This document shows, in pieces, positions 44,201-55,318 of a stretch of DNA of 64,000 bases. The translations under genes were made by a program, and so were the position numbers. Under the pieces are notes generated by a model. That model did not search any database. It was given only the letters and a program-made list of their open reading frames with translations, and was not told where the DNA came from. The DNA is from Planctomycetota bacterium (lineage in GTDB: Bacteria > Planctomycetota > Phycisphaerae > UBA1845 > UTPLA1), in NCBI GenBank assembly GCA_016712275.1, contig JADJRI010000004.1:1-64000 (forward strand), given 5' to 3'. Each line of letters opens with the position of its first letter. The stretch's first letter is position 1.

Positions 44201-45731
44201 GCAGGGAAATTCGGGTGAGGTGAATCCGGCGGCCGAGGAACTCAAGGTGGTGGCCAACGGCGACCGCATCATTCTGAAGGGACCGGAGGTCAAGATCGCC
44301 GAAGCGCTGCTCATCATCGAGCGCATCGACGTGCCCAATCAGGCGCCCATCGCCCGAAAGTATGCCGTCAACGACGCCGAAACAGACGAACAAAAGTTGC
44401 GCACGCTGCTCGCCGGTCGCGCCGGCGCTGCCGGTGCGCGGCCGACCAATGCCCGCCCGATGCCCGGCCGCCCCGGACAAGGTGGGCAGAACATTCAGCA
44501 GATTTCAATACCGACGCAGGCCACGTCAGACATTCAAATCTACGCGGACATGTATTCCAACACGCTGCTGATCCGCGCGCTGCCGAAGGAGTTTGTCGAA
44601 ATCGAGGAAGTGCTCAAAGTTGTCCTCAGCGATGACTCGACGGTGGTGACTGATAAGCCGCCGACGCCCCCCGGCCAGTTTTTCATGGTCCGGCTCAAGA
44701 ACAAGACCGCTTGGGACATGACTTTTGTCTTGGAGGATTTGGTCAATCGCGACGATCGCTCCAAGGTCGAATTCCTCGAAGGTCCGACCGAAAAGGACCT
44801 GCTGGTCATGGATTACAAGCCGGGCCAGGAGGAAATGATCAAAAACTACATTGAAATGTTCGACGTGTCGGACAAGCCCAGCATTCCCGGCATCGATTCG
44901 ATCGACTTGGAAGGCAAAATAAGCGGCGCGCAGGTACGGATGTATTTGGATGCGCTGGGAGGAAAAACCTCTGAAGGTGTACCCATCGAATTCATCAAAT
45001 CCGGTCGCGAAGGCCGGGTTCAGGTGATCGACATTCACGCCGATGAGGAGTCAAACGACGCCGAAAAAGAATCGGGCCAGCGCGTCGTTCCCAAGCCCGC
45101 ATCCAACGATGCCGGCGCGAATTCCTCGCCGGCCAACAAGGTGCCAGGCAGTCCGACATCGAATGCCGGCCCGCTGCGCATCGGCCCGATGGGCTTTCCC
45201 GCATCGGCCCTGTTCACTGCGGCAAGTCTCATGATCGCCCAGACCGCGCCGGCCGATCAGGGCAATGCCCCCGACAAGAATAACGCGGGCTACAAGTATG
45301 TCGGCGAGAAAGAAGTGAATTTGCCCATCGGCAGCATGCCCGATCGCGTTCAAATCCTCGAAGACCCCGAGACCGGCCAGCTCATGTTCTTCGGCCCGCC
45401 GGCCGCGGTGAAGGAACTCAAGGAGCTGATCGAAGAGTGGATGGACAAGGAGTCGCCGACGGTCGTCCGCGTCTTCCCGCTGAAGTATGCCGATGTCAAC
45501 ATCGCGGCACAAACTCTCAACCAGGTTTTTAATCAGCAGGCCGCGCCCCAGCCGCAGCCCCAACCGCGCGGCCGCGGACAACAGCAAAACCAAGGGCAGC
45601 CGCAGATCGATCCCAAGACCGGCCAGCCGATTCCCCAGCAGCCGCAGCAGCAGGCCCAGCCGCCTTCGCCGCAGGTCGGCCGTCGCGGCGGATCATCGGG
45701 CGGCGCAGTTTTGAAGGTCGTGCCCGAGTAG
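41262..45731 (+). CDS. gspD: Giant secretin, block A: signal peptide, disordered region, N0-like domain, modules 1-10
   Basis: The first uninterrupted block, about 1,489 codons. Residues 1-37 are signal peptide; ~38-222 are rich in Pro, Ala, Lys, Gly and Arg. The N0-like part contains FQYYDMPWQDVLEDFSRVSG (a TonB-short/STN-type opening). N-type modules follow with centres at VPDITNNILYIKG (~42665), YPDVNSNAIIIVGG (~42916), TADIYNNTIQIFAR, AEPITNSLLVTAP and YADMYSNTLLIRA, among others. Near 45190-45245 a hydrophobic stretch (FPASALFTAASLMIAQTAP) looks like an internal signal-peptide remnant. The block ends at VLKVVPE followed by TAG. Confidence 0.82.
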   Translation: MIKGMDKRCSLAAVLAGGLVAWSFTVTTGAGDARADDPPATQKAEDKKPEDPAKDKEKEQEKSDEAKMAALKAAAKASTQPAKPEPASKPQPAPGGLNPTLPMSADSKSPGPTVKPSRPPTRPLPTVPRANLNQPAKPDNGTPTAPGTNQPIRGNTPPAGKTGEPRGPRSRPNPRGNGPNNPGAPTVAAPGGAEQPASVAGAMPGAEGEGTEPVVTNTKTKMLVFQIENPQPESRTYRFQYYDMPWQDVLEDFSRVSGLPLVNKPDPPIAGNLTYFSNDEYTFDEAYHKINELLLMNPLNNYVLQRTAKYLTAERIPDLVRKIKPDYMFNSFDEFLAANLDPYEVCLTKFEVPANWSAFQVIEQCRSMFSDTYGTEIVGPKTLQLTGLVKEHMQFRDVVAQMCSAKPKTELDKPNLIYQLKSQKAATVQTILNQLYQIAPVAPRARPGMPATIDMDMQSEKQLIIVPDITNNILYIKGPEYLVADIEQTIKRIDGITEWKPPGQELHKLQNAAANSIVTTLRPIFQKMVMEINKSQLYIPEEVKSALDVDIYPDVNSNAIIIVGGVEGIARAKSLIEQYDVPTEWVTEIVPLQHLRADDAIQTIQMMLQRLVAGKGGATMMPQVTAQSSTSLLVSCSPGDLREVISLLEKIDVPDAEEPHEHMMQLQFAIPSEVAQTVTQVFAGTSGGSTPAPRVLQQVINRGKPSQPQQIRQVPQQIMASGPMGGGKSPLMIPNDDAKSLMVFCADKDWTRIEELVMKLDAQEGSVKPLLHTIELKKANPEDVAAMVNSMFPAAPGSGVPQIVTADIYNNTIQIFARPEFVEQVIPLIETLDINATAELTVIKLEHCKADVIAPILAQGIPGAQAITTGVANRPVPQQPGRPQPVRPGMPQQVTQRGDTSVRIVAEPITNSLLVTAPPKELEQIQKLVVKMEEVQRTQYGPINQVIVAVENRPADEIATTLTTLLGSGPVVQRTPGMPVQGNSGEVNPAAEELKVVANGDRIILKGPEVKIAEALLIIERIDVPNQAPIARKYAVNDAETDEQKLRTLLAGRAGAAGARPTNARPMPGRPGQGGQNIQQISIPTQATSDIQIYADMYSNTLLIRALPKEFVEIEEVLKVVLSDDSTVVTDKPPTPPGQFFMVRLKNKTAWDMTFVLEDLVNRDDRSKVEFLEGPTEKDLLVMDYKPGQEEMIKNYIEMFDVSDKPSIPGIDSIDLEGKISGAQVRMYLDALGGKTSEGVPIEFIKSGREGRVQVIDIHADEESNDAEKESGQRVVPKPASNDAGANSSPANKVPGSPTSNAGPLRIGPMGFPASALFTAASLMIAQTAPADQGNAPDKNNAGYKYVGEKEVNLPIGSMPDRVQILEDPETGQLMFFGPPAAVKELKELIEEWMDKESPTVVRVFPLKYADVNIAAQTLNQVFNQQAAPQPQPQPRGRGQQQNQGQPQIDPKTGQPIPQQPQQQAQPPSPQVGRRGGSSGGAVLKVVPE

Positions 45732-48700
45732 CGCACCAAGTCGCTCTTCGTTGTGGCGCGCCAGTCGGATATTCCGCTCATTGTTGAAGTGCTCAAGCGA
45801 ATCGATGGCAGTGTGGTCGACTCAAAGAACCTTCGTATTTTCAAATTGAAAACGCTGCAAGCCGAAGATGTCGTCGCGAGCCTTCGTGAAATACTCGGCA
45901 TCGAGCAATCTCCGGCGGCAGCCGCGCGCGGCAGGGGTCGCGGCCAGCCGGGCCAGCCGCAGGGCCAGGGTGGCGGCGAACAACAGATCATTGGGCTTCC
46001 CGGCGCCGAAGCTGGCGCCACGGTCTCCGCCGACAAAATCAAACTGACGGCCGAGGCTCAGACGAATACCGTGTGGGCGCAGGCTCCTTCGGACACGCTC
46101 GAACTCATCGCGGGACTCATCAAGCAGCTTGAGGAATTGGATGTCGAAACCGCGTGGGACATGCAGCGATTTGAGCTAAAGCATGCTCGCGCTACAGACA
46201 TCGCGGACATCGTAGACGATCTCGCCCGCGAACTCCTTCCGGGCGGCGGCCAGCAGCAGCAACAGCCGGGCCAGGGCGGCCCTGGTGGCGGTCGACAGCG
46301 CCGCGCCGGTGTCAACCGCGTGCTCGTTGAGGCGGATTCGCGCACCAACAGCGTCATCGTGGCAGGGCAGGCAAAGGACCGCGAGGTTGTCGGGAAAATT
46401 ATCAAGGACCTTGACGTTGATGAAGGCGACATTGGTGTCCAGCAATTCACAGTGAAAGGCTTGCCAAGCCAATTGGTTCCGGCATTGAAGGAACTTTTTT
46501 CACCCAGTCGCGGAGGGGGCGGCCGCGGCGGCCCAGAAACAGACATCATCATTACCGCACTGGATGCCACCAAGACGATCTTAGTAAAGGCTCCGCCGCC
46601 GCAGATGGCCCAGATCGAAGCACAAATCGAGCAAATGGATGAGAAAATCGAGAAAGACAAGGTCATCCGCACCATCAAACTCACCGTCGCCAATGCCGAA
46701 ACCGTCGCGACGAAATTGACCGAGGTCTTCGCACAATCCGGCCGCGGCGCGCAGGGTGAAGTGATGATCAAGGGCGTGAAGTCCACCAGCTCGCTTTTGG
46801 TGCGCTGTCCGGACGACATGTTCGATCAAATCAAGTCGATCGCCAATTCGATGGATGCCGCGCCGACGGATGTGCAGGTTCGGCGGTTTCCGTTGAAGAA
46901 CGCCGTAGCGCAGGATGTTCACACGCGCATTCAGGCATTGATGGCCACAGCCGTCCAGTCGCGGTCGGATTTGAATCTGGATCTCATTGGGCTGACTCCG
47001 GACCCTCGAACGAATTCCCTCGTTCTCGTCGGCGGCCCAACCTCGATCATGTTGTTGCAGTCGCTGCTTGGTGAGGTCGATGTTGCCCCTGAAACTCCGA
47101 TGGTGCGCACAACTGCGGCATATACCCTGCCGGCAGGTACGGACGTCAATCAAGTCACGAACAACATCATTCAAATGTTTCAGGGTGTCAGTGTGCAAAC
47201 CACCGGCGTCGAAGCCCCTCGCGTGACAGCGAATGCCTCCGCGAATCTCGTCATCGTCGAAGCCAATGCCGAGCAACAGACCAAGATCAAAACGGGCATC
47301 ATCGACCCGATCCTCAACAACGTGGAAAAGAAGTCTGATTATGTCTATCAAGTGAAGAACGCGCAGGCCACGCTACTCGCCAACACCGTTATGTCCCAGG
47401 TACGTACGGTCATGCCGATGATCAACAACAAGTACCCGGTCAATATCACCGGCGACGATGGCGCGAATGCCCTGCTCATTAATGCAAGTGAGAGTGATTA
47501 CAAACTCGCCCTCGCCATGATCACGCCGCTCGATGTCGAGCCGCAGGACCGCATCACGCGCGCTTTCCGCGTCAAGTATGTCGCACCTTGGACGATGGCG
47601 AACATCATCAATCAGCAATATGGCACTGCAACCCGCAACCCCAACGAGCGCGTCACAGCTGCCTTCGAAGATGGCACAATGTCCATCATCGTGACGGCCA
47701 ATGCGAAGAACATTGAGCAGGTTTCAAAGTTGATCGAACAAACGGATGTCGAGGGCAAGCCGAAGGAAACCCGCTTCATCAAAGTGCAGCAGGCACGCGC
47801 CGATGACTTGCAGCGGGCGCTCGACGCCTCGCTGCGCGGCCGAATGCCGGTGCAGCGCAGCGGCCAGTATCCGTTCAACATCACGGCCGATCCTTCGTCG
47901 AACGTCCTCGTGGTTACGGCCGAAACTTATCTGTTCCCGGATATTGAGAATCTTGTAAAGGAACTGGATGTAGCGCCGAGCGGATCAGGCGACATGTTAC
48001 GTAAGACTTTGAAGCTCACTTACGCCGACCCCGGTGCCGTCGCGAACAACATCCGCCAGAGCTATCAAACACTCAACCGCAATCCATCGCCGCGCGACAC
48101 GGTGATCGTCACGGAGAATTGGACCACAAACAGCATTTTCGTCACGGCATCGCCGGAGAAGATGGCGATGATCGAAGCCGACGTGGCCGCGATGGACGGC
48201 ACCGACAGCGGCGTTCGCACCAACCACGTCATCGAAGTCGCCAACGCGAACCCGAACGATGTGGCCCAGGCGCTGCAGGCCCTCTGGCAGGAAATCTATC
48301 GCAACAAGCGCCAGCAAACCCCGCCGACCATCAAGGCAATTCCCGGCACCACCAAGATCATCGCCTTCGCCAACGACGAGGAATACAAGCAGACGCGGGA
48401 CTTGATCGACAAGGTCGATATCGAAGGCGGCCGCGTCGTCCACACCGTGACGATGCCCGAGCAAATTCCCGCCCGCGGCGTTTCCGACAACATCAACCAG
48501 CTCTTCGGCTCGCGCGGCGGACCCTCCGGCGACGGCCCGAAGGCCCAGTACCACGAGCCGACCAACACGATTCTGGTCAGCGCCACCGATGCGGAATTCG
48601 ACAAGATCAACAAGCAGCTCATCGAGCCCCTGAGCAAATCAGAGGGCACGAAGGTGCGGAACTTCTACAAAGTCGCCCTGAAATACGCCGTTGCGGATGA

Positions 48701-51700
48701 AGTCGCCACCACCCTTCAGGAGTTCTTCGACAAGAAATCCGGTGTCGCTCAGAACCGAAACCTTCCGCCGTGGATGAGGAATCAAAGCACCAGTGAGGCG
48801 CAGGACAATCAGGTCACCGTGATGGCTGAAACCGGCAGCAACACGCTTCTGATTTTCTGCACGGAAACAACCAAGCTCATCGACGAGCTCCTCGCCGATA
48901 TCGACGTCGACCGCGAGACCGGCAAGATCGTCCAGATGGTCGCCCTGCAATATCAGGATGCCAAGGAAATGCTCGAAGTCATGACAGAGGTGCTCAAGGT
49001 CCAGAAGCGAGCAGACTCGGGCAAGCAGGACGAATTCGTCCCCTGGTGGTTCGACGGACGACGGCAGGAACAGGAAGAGCAGGTCGTATTGGCTGGCGGC
49101 ATGCGCCTCAAGGCGATCGAGTCCTCCAATTCGCTGATCGTCAGCGGCAAGAAGGACCTCGTCGAAGACGCCGTCGCGAAGATTCAGGAACTGGATGTGC
49201 CCGGCGAAGGCGGCGGGTTCGTTCCGACGGAATACATCGTAAAGAATGGCCGCGCGCCCGACATGGCCGAGACACTCAAGAAAACGTTCATCGAGGGCCA
49301 GTCCGGCGGACGGACGCAATCGACCGGCCCGAAATTGACGATCGTCGCCGACGAATCGTCGAACAAGCTGTTTGTGCGCGGCAAGGTGTCCGAAGTCAGC
49401 GCGGTATTGGAAATGGCCAAGTCGATGGATTCGTCCATTGAAATTGAAGGCACGGGAATCCAACTCGTACAAGTGCCAAGCGGACAGAATGTCACCAACC
49501 TCGCCGACATGCTCACCACCCAGATTAACAACCGCGAGCGCGACAAGGCATCCAAGATACAGGGCTATAAGGCCGACCTCGTGACCATCACGCCGGACAC
49601 GCGATCGAATACGCTGCTCGTGTCGGCATCGAAGGCCAATGTGGAGGAGATCAAACGCACGGTCCAGATGTTGGTGGCGATGGGCCCGCAAAGCGCCCGC
49701 GGCACGCGCATCATCAACATCAAGAATCTCCCGCCGGATCAGCTCAAGCAGGTCATTCAGAAACTGCAGGAAGGCCAAAGCGGTGGCACAACCGGCGGAC
49801 GATCCGGCGGCCGCGGCCCGCGCGGCGACGCGACTTGGACCCATCAGCGCCGCTATGACCGATTGCTCGATAGCGAGCCGGACCGTCTCGGTCCGAGGCC
49901 CGTTGTGCTGGAGGCCGGCGCTCACCTCTCCACCGTATCTTTGAATCCGAATTTCCCCATTGACCCGGATTCAAAAGATTCGCGACGCTCCCGGCAAACG
50001 TCCACCGTCGCCGCCACGATGCCCATTCTCATAATGCAGCTTGCCCTCGGCACGGCGGTCGCCCAGACGCCGGCGCCGAAGGGCGACGAGTCGAAAGGAC
50101 CCAAGGTCTCGGTCATTCGACCGCGCAGCGCCACAACCCAACCGGCCGCTGCCAAGGCTGACAATCGGGGCGCAAAGCCGGCACAGCCGAAGGCCACGCG
50201 CGGCATCTCCCTTATAGAGTCGCTTGGCGGAGGGAATCAGCAATCCGGCATGGCCGTTCGCTATCAACCGGCGGGACAGCCGGGCCCGGCGCAACCGTCG
50301 GCTGCCACGCCGCCGGCGCGCACGATGAACGACCTCATCACGGCATCGACCCAGCCCGCCGGATTCGACAACTGGTCGCAATCGGCCAAGGATGCTTTTC
50401 AACTCACCGGCGCGGAAGTGACGGTGACCGAAGCCGGTCCCGGCCAGATTGTCATTGACGGTTTGGAGTCCGATCTCGATACGATCGAGGCATTGGTTCG
50501 AGTCCTTCAGGAATCGGTGCCGGAAAAGCAGGTGGAGTATCGCAGACTCGTGAACGCCAATGCCACGGATTTGGCACAGGTGTTGTCCCAGGTTTTCACG
50601 AAAATTGAAGCGCCCAGCGGCGGCACGGCCCTTCCACAGGATAAGGTCGACATCATTCCCGATTCCCGCACCAACGGCATTTACATCGCCGCATCGAGAG
50701 TCAAGATGGAGCAGGCGCTCCACCTCATCGAACAGGCCGATACAAAGCTCGACATCACCCGCACCTCGCGGTCGTTTGCATTGAAGAATCGGCGCGTGAC
50801 GGAAGCCGGCGAAGTGCTCAAGAAGCTGACCGACGCCAGCCTGAAGCAGCGCAAGCTCGATCCGTCGCTCATTTCCGTCGAGCTCGATCCGCAGACCAAT
50901 ACCATTTTCGTCACTGCCGGTGAAGGCGACATGGAAACGGTCGCCGGCTTCATTGAAATGCTCGACGCCGAAATCACCGACGAACCTGGCGAAGATGGAA
51001 AAACAACCACGCAGGGCCGCGCCGACATCATGGTCGTCCCCCTCCGCGTCGCCAAGGCTGACACGCTCGCGACACTCCTCACCACGCTCCTGCAAAAGGC
51101 CGCCACCGGCGACACGCCGATGAAGGACTTCATCCGCCGTCTGCGCCTTCTCGACGAAAACGGCAATCCCGTCGCGACCGTCGATCTGAACAAGCCCATC
51201 GTCGTCGCCGGCGATCCGGATTCGAACTCCCTCATGATCGCCAGCACTGTCGAAAACTGCCTCATCATGAAGCAGGTCGCCCTCGCCTTCGACAAGGAGC
51301 CCGCCAAGTCCGAAGTCGCCTCGAAAATCTACTCGCTCAGGTATGCCGACGCCGAGGAAGTCGCCACGCGCTTCAACGACATGCTCACCGACAGCGAAAA
51401 TCTCACCACGCGCCCCGGCCTCGGCGCGGCCAAGGGCGTGCCCGAAGGCGACCCCGGCGTGTTGGTCTACAAGGCCGTCGTGAAGGCCGACCCGCGCACG
51501 AATCAGGTCATCGTGGTTGGCCGCCCCGAGGCGATCGAAGTGTTCGACCATCTCATCGAACAGCTCGATGTGCAGGGCCGCGGCATCATGCCGTTTGAGA
51601 TTGTGAAGCTGGAATTTGCCAGCCCCTCGGCGCTGGCGACAGCCCTGACCGAAATGCTCGACAAGCGCAAGGACACCATTCCCGGCGCAAACGAAACCAC

Positions 51701-54700
51701 CACCAAGAACGAAACCGTCATCATCACGCCCGATGCTCGCAGCCAGTCGCTCATCATCGCCGCCAAGCGTGAGCGCATGGAGGAATTGAAGGGCCTTATC
51801 AAGCAGCTCGATGTCAAGACGTCGGCATTGGTCGAAAACATTCGTACGATCACGCTCAAGAAAAGCACCGCCACCGAACTGGCCGACAAGCTGAAGGACC
51901 TCTGGACCCAGACGCGCGATCAGCGCGAAGGCGGAGATGCCGCGCGCTTGGCCTCGAAATTCCCGCCATCGTCGCCGATGAGCGCAGCAATTCGCTCATC
52001 GTCTCGGCCAGCCTCAGCGACTTCGAGTCGATCAAAGGCGTGGTGGACAAGATCGAGAATCTCGAACTCAACCCGATGGCGAATATCTACATCATTCGCA
52101 TGAAGTACAACTCCGCCTCGCAGTTGCAAAGCCCGCTGCAAAGCCTCTTCGAGGCCCGCGCCCAGATGCGCGGCGTCGGCAGCGAGACGCGGCCGGAGGA
52201 CAAGGTCTCCATCGAAGTCGATGAATCGACGAATTCCCTGCTCGTCGCCGCCTCCCGCGAGAACATCGAAGTTCTCATGGAGAAAGTGAAGGAGCTCGAT
52301 GTCGAAGTCGGCGTCGTCGGCCAGATCGAGTTCTTCCAATGCAACAATGTCAGTGCCTCGGCCGTCAAGGAAGTGGTCGATCAGCTCTTCGAGGCCAAAC
52401 TTTACAAACCCGGCGCGACCGGCACCGGCGAAGGCGCCGATGCCCGCGAAAAAGTGACGAGCGTCATCGACGATCGGGCCAATGTGCTCATCGTCACGGC
52501 CAGCCCGGAAAACATGGCCATCGTTCGCGAACTTCACAAGCGCATGAACAGCGTCACCACGCCATGGGATTCGGCCATCACGCAGCTCATTCAGTTGCAG
52601 CACGGCGATTGCGTCCAGATCGCGGCCCAGGTCGAGGACTATTTTCAAAAGCTGCAGGAAGTCCGCGACAACGGAGGCCAATCGGGTACGAGCGGTTCCA
52701 ATCGTTGGGCCGTCAAGATCATCGCCGATGAAAAGCGAAACCGCGTCATTGTCGGCGGCAGCAAGGACGGCATCGACCGCGCCGTCGAACTGATCAAGAA
52801 GCTCGACGTGCCGCCCGGCGATTCCGCCCAGATTGTCCGTGTGTATAAGGTGAATGAAGCGCCGGCCCAGAAAATCGGCGAAATGATCACCAACATCTTT
52901 CAGGAGCGAAATCAGCCGCGGCAGGGCGGCACCGGCACCAGCGTGCCGGACATCAAGGTCACCGTCGAAACCAATGACGGAGCCCGCATGCTCGTGGTGA
53001 ACGCGTCAAAGCTCGACCACGTTCTCATCGAAGATCTGATCAAGCAGCTTGACCGGCCCAGCGCCCTGCTCGACATGGTCAAAGTGTTTCCTCTTGTTCG
53101 CGCCCGCGCCGATAAGGTGAAGGAAATCCTCGATGAGGTCTATCAATCATCCGGCAGCGGCGATTCCGGCGGACAAACCGTTGCGGTCGTGGCCGATGAA
53201 CGAACCAATTCGGTGGTCATCGCCGCACCGCCGGGCGAATTGTCCAATGTCGAGACGATTATCAGCCGGCTGGATCGCGACGATCTGAGCGCGCTGGTTG
53301 AGGTGGCCGTCGTTCCTTGCGAGAACGAAGATGCGGAAAAGATGGCCGAAATCCTGAATCAGATCATGTCGGGCCAGGGCGGCCAGACCGGCGGTTCGAA
53401 TGAGAATGAGAATCTGCGGCCGGCCGGCACCAAGCCGATCGCCTTCCGCGGCAAGACCACGACCGGCGAGGAGCGTGTTCTACAAAGCATGCGCGAGAAC
53501 GTGCAGATCACCTTCAACGCACGAAGCAACAGTGTCGTGGTCGTGGCCCCGCCGGATACGCTGAAGCTCATCAAGGAGCTCGTTGTCAAGCTCGACGGCA
53601 TTCAGAAGAAGGAAGTACTCGTTAAGGTCTTCCTTCTTCGCCACGCCGATGCGACCAAGACCGTCGAAATCCTCGAAAAGATGTTCGCCCAGGACGAGGG
53701 GTCCGGCGATCAGTCCGACTTTCAACAGGGTCGTGACATCAACGTCGAAGGGGCGTCAGCGGATCGGGCGGCGTGCCGTCGGCCTTTTCTCAAAATGGCG
53801 ATTCGGTGCGCGGCACCTTTGGTAAACCGAAGACCACCTTTGTTCCCGATGAGCGCACCAATGCCATCATCGCGGCAGGCTGGCCGGAGGACATCGACGT
53901 TGTCGCCGATATTCTCGACCAGCTCGATTCGCGCGACGTTCAGGACCGCGAGAGCTTTGTCTATACCGCGGTCAACATGAAGGCCGTCGACATGCAGACC
54001 GCCCTCGACAGCTATTTCCAAGCTGAAAAAGGCGTGCTCGAGGGCGTCGGCGACACCGTTTCGCCCCAGCAGAAAATGGAGCGCGAAGTTTCGGTCATCG
54101 CCCACGAGGAGTCGAACCAGCTCATCATCTCAACCAGCCCACGCAAAAAAGCCGACGTGCTCAGCATTGTCGAGCAGCTCGATGCCCCGCCGCCGCAGGT
54201 CATGATTCAGGTCATGATCGCCGAGGTGACCATCGATGACCGGTTTGAAATGGGTCTCGAAGTCGCCCTGCAGGAGCTTCGCTTCAGCGAAACAGCGGTT
54301 CCCGGCGGCAATGGCGTGCTGCAAAGCAGCCACTTCGACGTCGTCGGTGGCACCGATCTTGGTGCGGCCGGTTCGGGCCTCGGCGGTTTCAGCTTCACCA
54401 TTACCGGCGAGGACTTTAATTTTCCTCGTTCGCGCCTTGCAGTCCGACAGCCGGCTGGAAGTCATCCAGCGCCCGATGATCATGTGTCAGGACAATCAGA
54501 TTGCGAACATTTCGATCGGCTCGTCGGTGCCCATTCCGCAGGCCACCGCCAGCGGCCAGACCACCGGCGGCACGCTGCAGACGACCGTCACCTATCAGGA
54601 TGTCGGCGTCATTCTCGATGTCGAGCCGAATATCAATCCCGATGGCTGGGTCTATATGAAAGTCGCGCCGGAAATATCCGACGTGGCCGACTCCAGCATC

Positions 54701-55285
54701 CAGATCGGCCCCGGCGTCTTCGCACCAATCTTCACCAAGCGCAAGGCGGAAACGTTCGTGGCTGTGAAGGATGGCGAGACCGTCGTCATCGGTGGCTTGA
54801 TCACAACGAGCGATTCTGAAAGCGAATCGAAAGTGCCGTTCCTGGGCGATATACCCGGCCTCGGCGCCCTGTTTCGAACGACCACGCGCGTAAAGCGCAA
54901 GACCGAATTGCTGATCGCCCTCACGCCGCGCATCGTTCGCACGGTCGAAGATGGCTATCGCCTCAGCATCGAGGAGCGCGACAAGTCCGGCATCATCACC
55001 GATGAAATGAAGTCGAGCCCCTTCTTCGAGAAGATTCAACTCACGCCGGAGTCCGACGATCAGATTTCTTCGATCGAGGAAATTCCGGAAGGGGACTATG
55101 CCCCGACCACGACCGACGGCGCACCGGCCGAGCCAACGCAATACAAGCCAGAGCCGAACGCGCCGAAGTATGGTCCCCAGGTGCCGAAATACGGCCCGAT
55201 GATTCCGTCGAATGAGGAGGACGAGGACGTGGTGGCAAGGCGGCCGTTGAGGATCAAAGCCGTCAGCACGGTCGGCTCGAATTAA
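41262..55285 (+). CDS. gspD: Giant secretin with about 40 N-type modules (one in-frame stop, three frameshifts)
   Basis: Read as one unit this gene is about 14.0 kb and encodes about 4,670 residues; ordinary GspD has about 650-800. Start ATG 41262 follows GGGAG and begins a signal peptide (SLAAVLAGGLVAWSFTVTT). Layout: disordered Pro/Ala/Lys region (to ~residue 220), N0-like domain, then about 40 repeats of ~80-110 residues, each centred on a D-x-R-T/S-N-S-L-I-V-type strand followed by an 'IxxLDV' helix end, then a C-terminal secretin domain (VPFLGDIPGLGALFRTTTR). The open blocks are interrupted at 45729 (TAG), ~51953, ~53752 and ~54424; the shifts lie in homopolymers and homology continues in the new frame each time. 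It should form the outer-membrane channel of the system encoded upstream. Confidence 0.88.
45732..51953 (+). CDS. gspD: Giant secretin, block B: modules 11-33
   Basis: The same reading frame as block A continues directly after the TAG with RTKSLFVVARQSDIPLIVEV, completing the module begun before it. The block lacks its own signal peptide or ribosome site. It contains about 23 module centres, such as EADSRTNSVIVAGQ (~46330), TPDPRTNSLVLVGG (~46997), TADPSSNVLVVTA (~47885), VADESSNKLFVRGK (~49345), TPDTRSNTLLVSAS (~49594), IPDSRTNGIYIAAS (~50655) and KADPRTNQVIVVGR (~51487). Gly/Gln-rich linkers separate several modules. At ~49790-50400 the pattern is broken by a less conserved stretch including VAATMPILIMQLALGTAVAQ, a second internal signal-like segment. 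The frame is lost near 51953 where GG replaces an expected GGG. Confidence 0.8.
51953..53752 (+). CDS. gspD: Giant secretin, block C: modules 34-40
   Basis: In the next frame the repeat series continues without a gap: IPAIVADERSNSLIVSAS, IEVDESTNSLLVAAS (~52213), VIDDRANVLIVTAS (~52466), IADEKRNRVIVGGS, VVADERTNSVVIAAP (~53190) and FNARSNSVVVVAP (~53515). No start codon with a ribosome site fits an independent gene. The block ends near 53752 in GAAGGGGCG, where one more G restores the frame into EGGVSGSGGVPSAF. Confidence 0.8.
53752..54424 (+). CDS. gspD: Giant secretin, block D: modules 41-42 and start of the secretin domain
   Basis: The last two N-type modules have centres FVPDERTNAIIAAGW (~53843) and IAHEESNQLIISTS (~54101). 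They are followed by the opening of the secretin domain PF00263-type: APPPQVMIQVMIAEVTIDDR, then EMGLEVALQELRFSE. The frame breaks at ~54424 in AATTTTCCTCG; removing one T continues as NFLVRALQSDSRLEVIQRP. Confidence 0.82.
54424..55285 (+). CDS. gspD: Giant secretin, block E: C-terminal secretin gate domain
   Basis: About 287 codons with the most conserved part of secretins: QRPMIMCQDNQIANISIG, VTYQDVGVILDVEPNINPDG, KDGETVVIGGLITTSDSE and the signature VPFLGDIPGLGALF, then KTELLIALTPRIVRTVEDG. These form the beta-barrel and gate in the outer membrane. A Pro/Tyr/Lys-rich tail (YKPEPNAPKYGPQVPKYGPM) follows; no S-domain for a pilotin is obvious, though the tail could play such a role. Confidence 0.9.
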
Positions 55286-55318
55286 GTATCCAGCTCGCAA
55301 GGTAGAGTAGCTGCACAC

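Noticed and set aside
45729..45731. TAG read as pyrrolysine
   Set aside because: No pyrrolysine genes are in the window and nothing in the context suggests recoding; substitution or error from GAG/CAG is simpler.
49971..51551. 526-codon frame antisense to the giant secretin, and similar ones at 43275-44480 and 54416-56086
   Set aside because: They mirror the secretin modules in the opposite strand and have no start signals or independent motifs.
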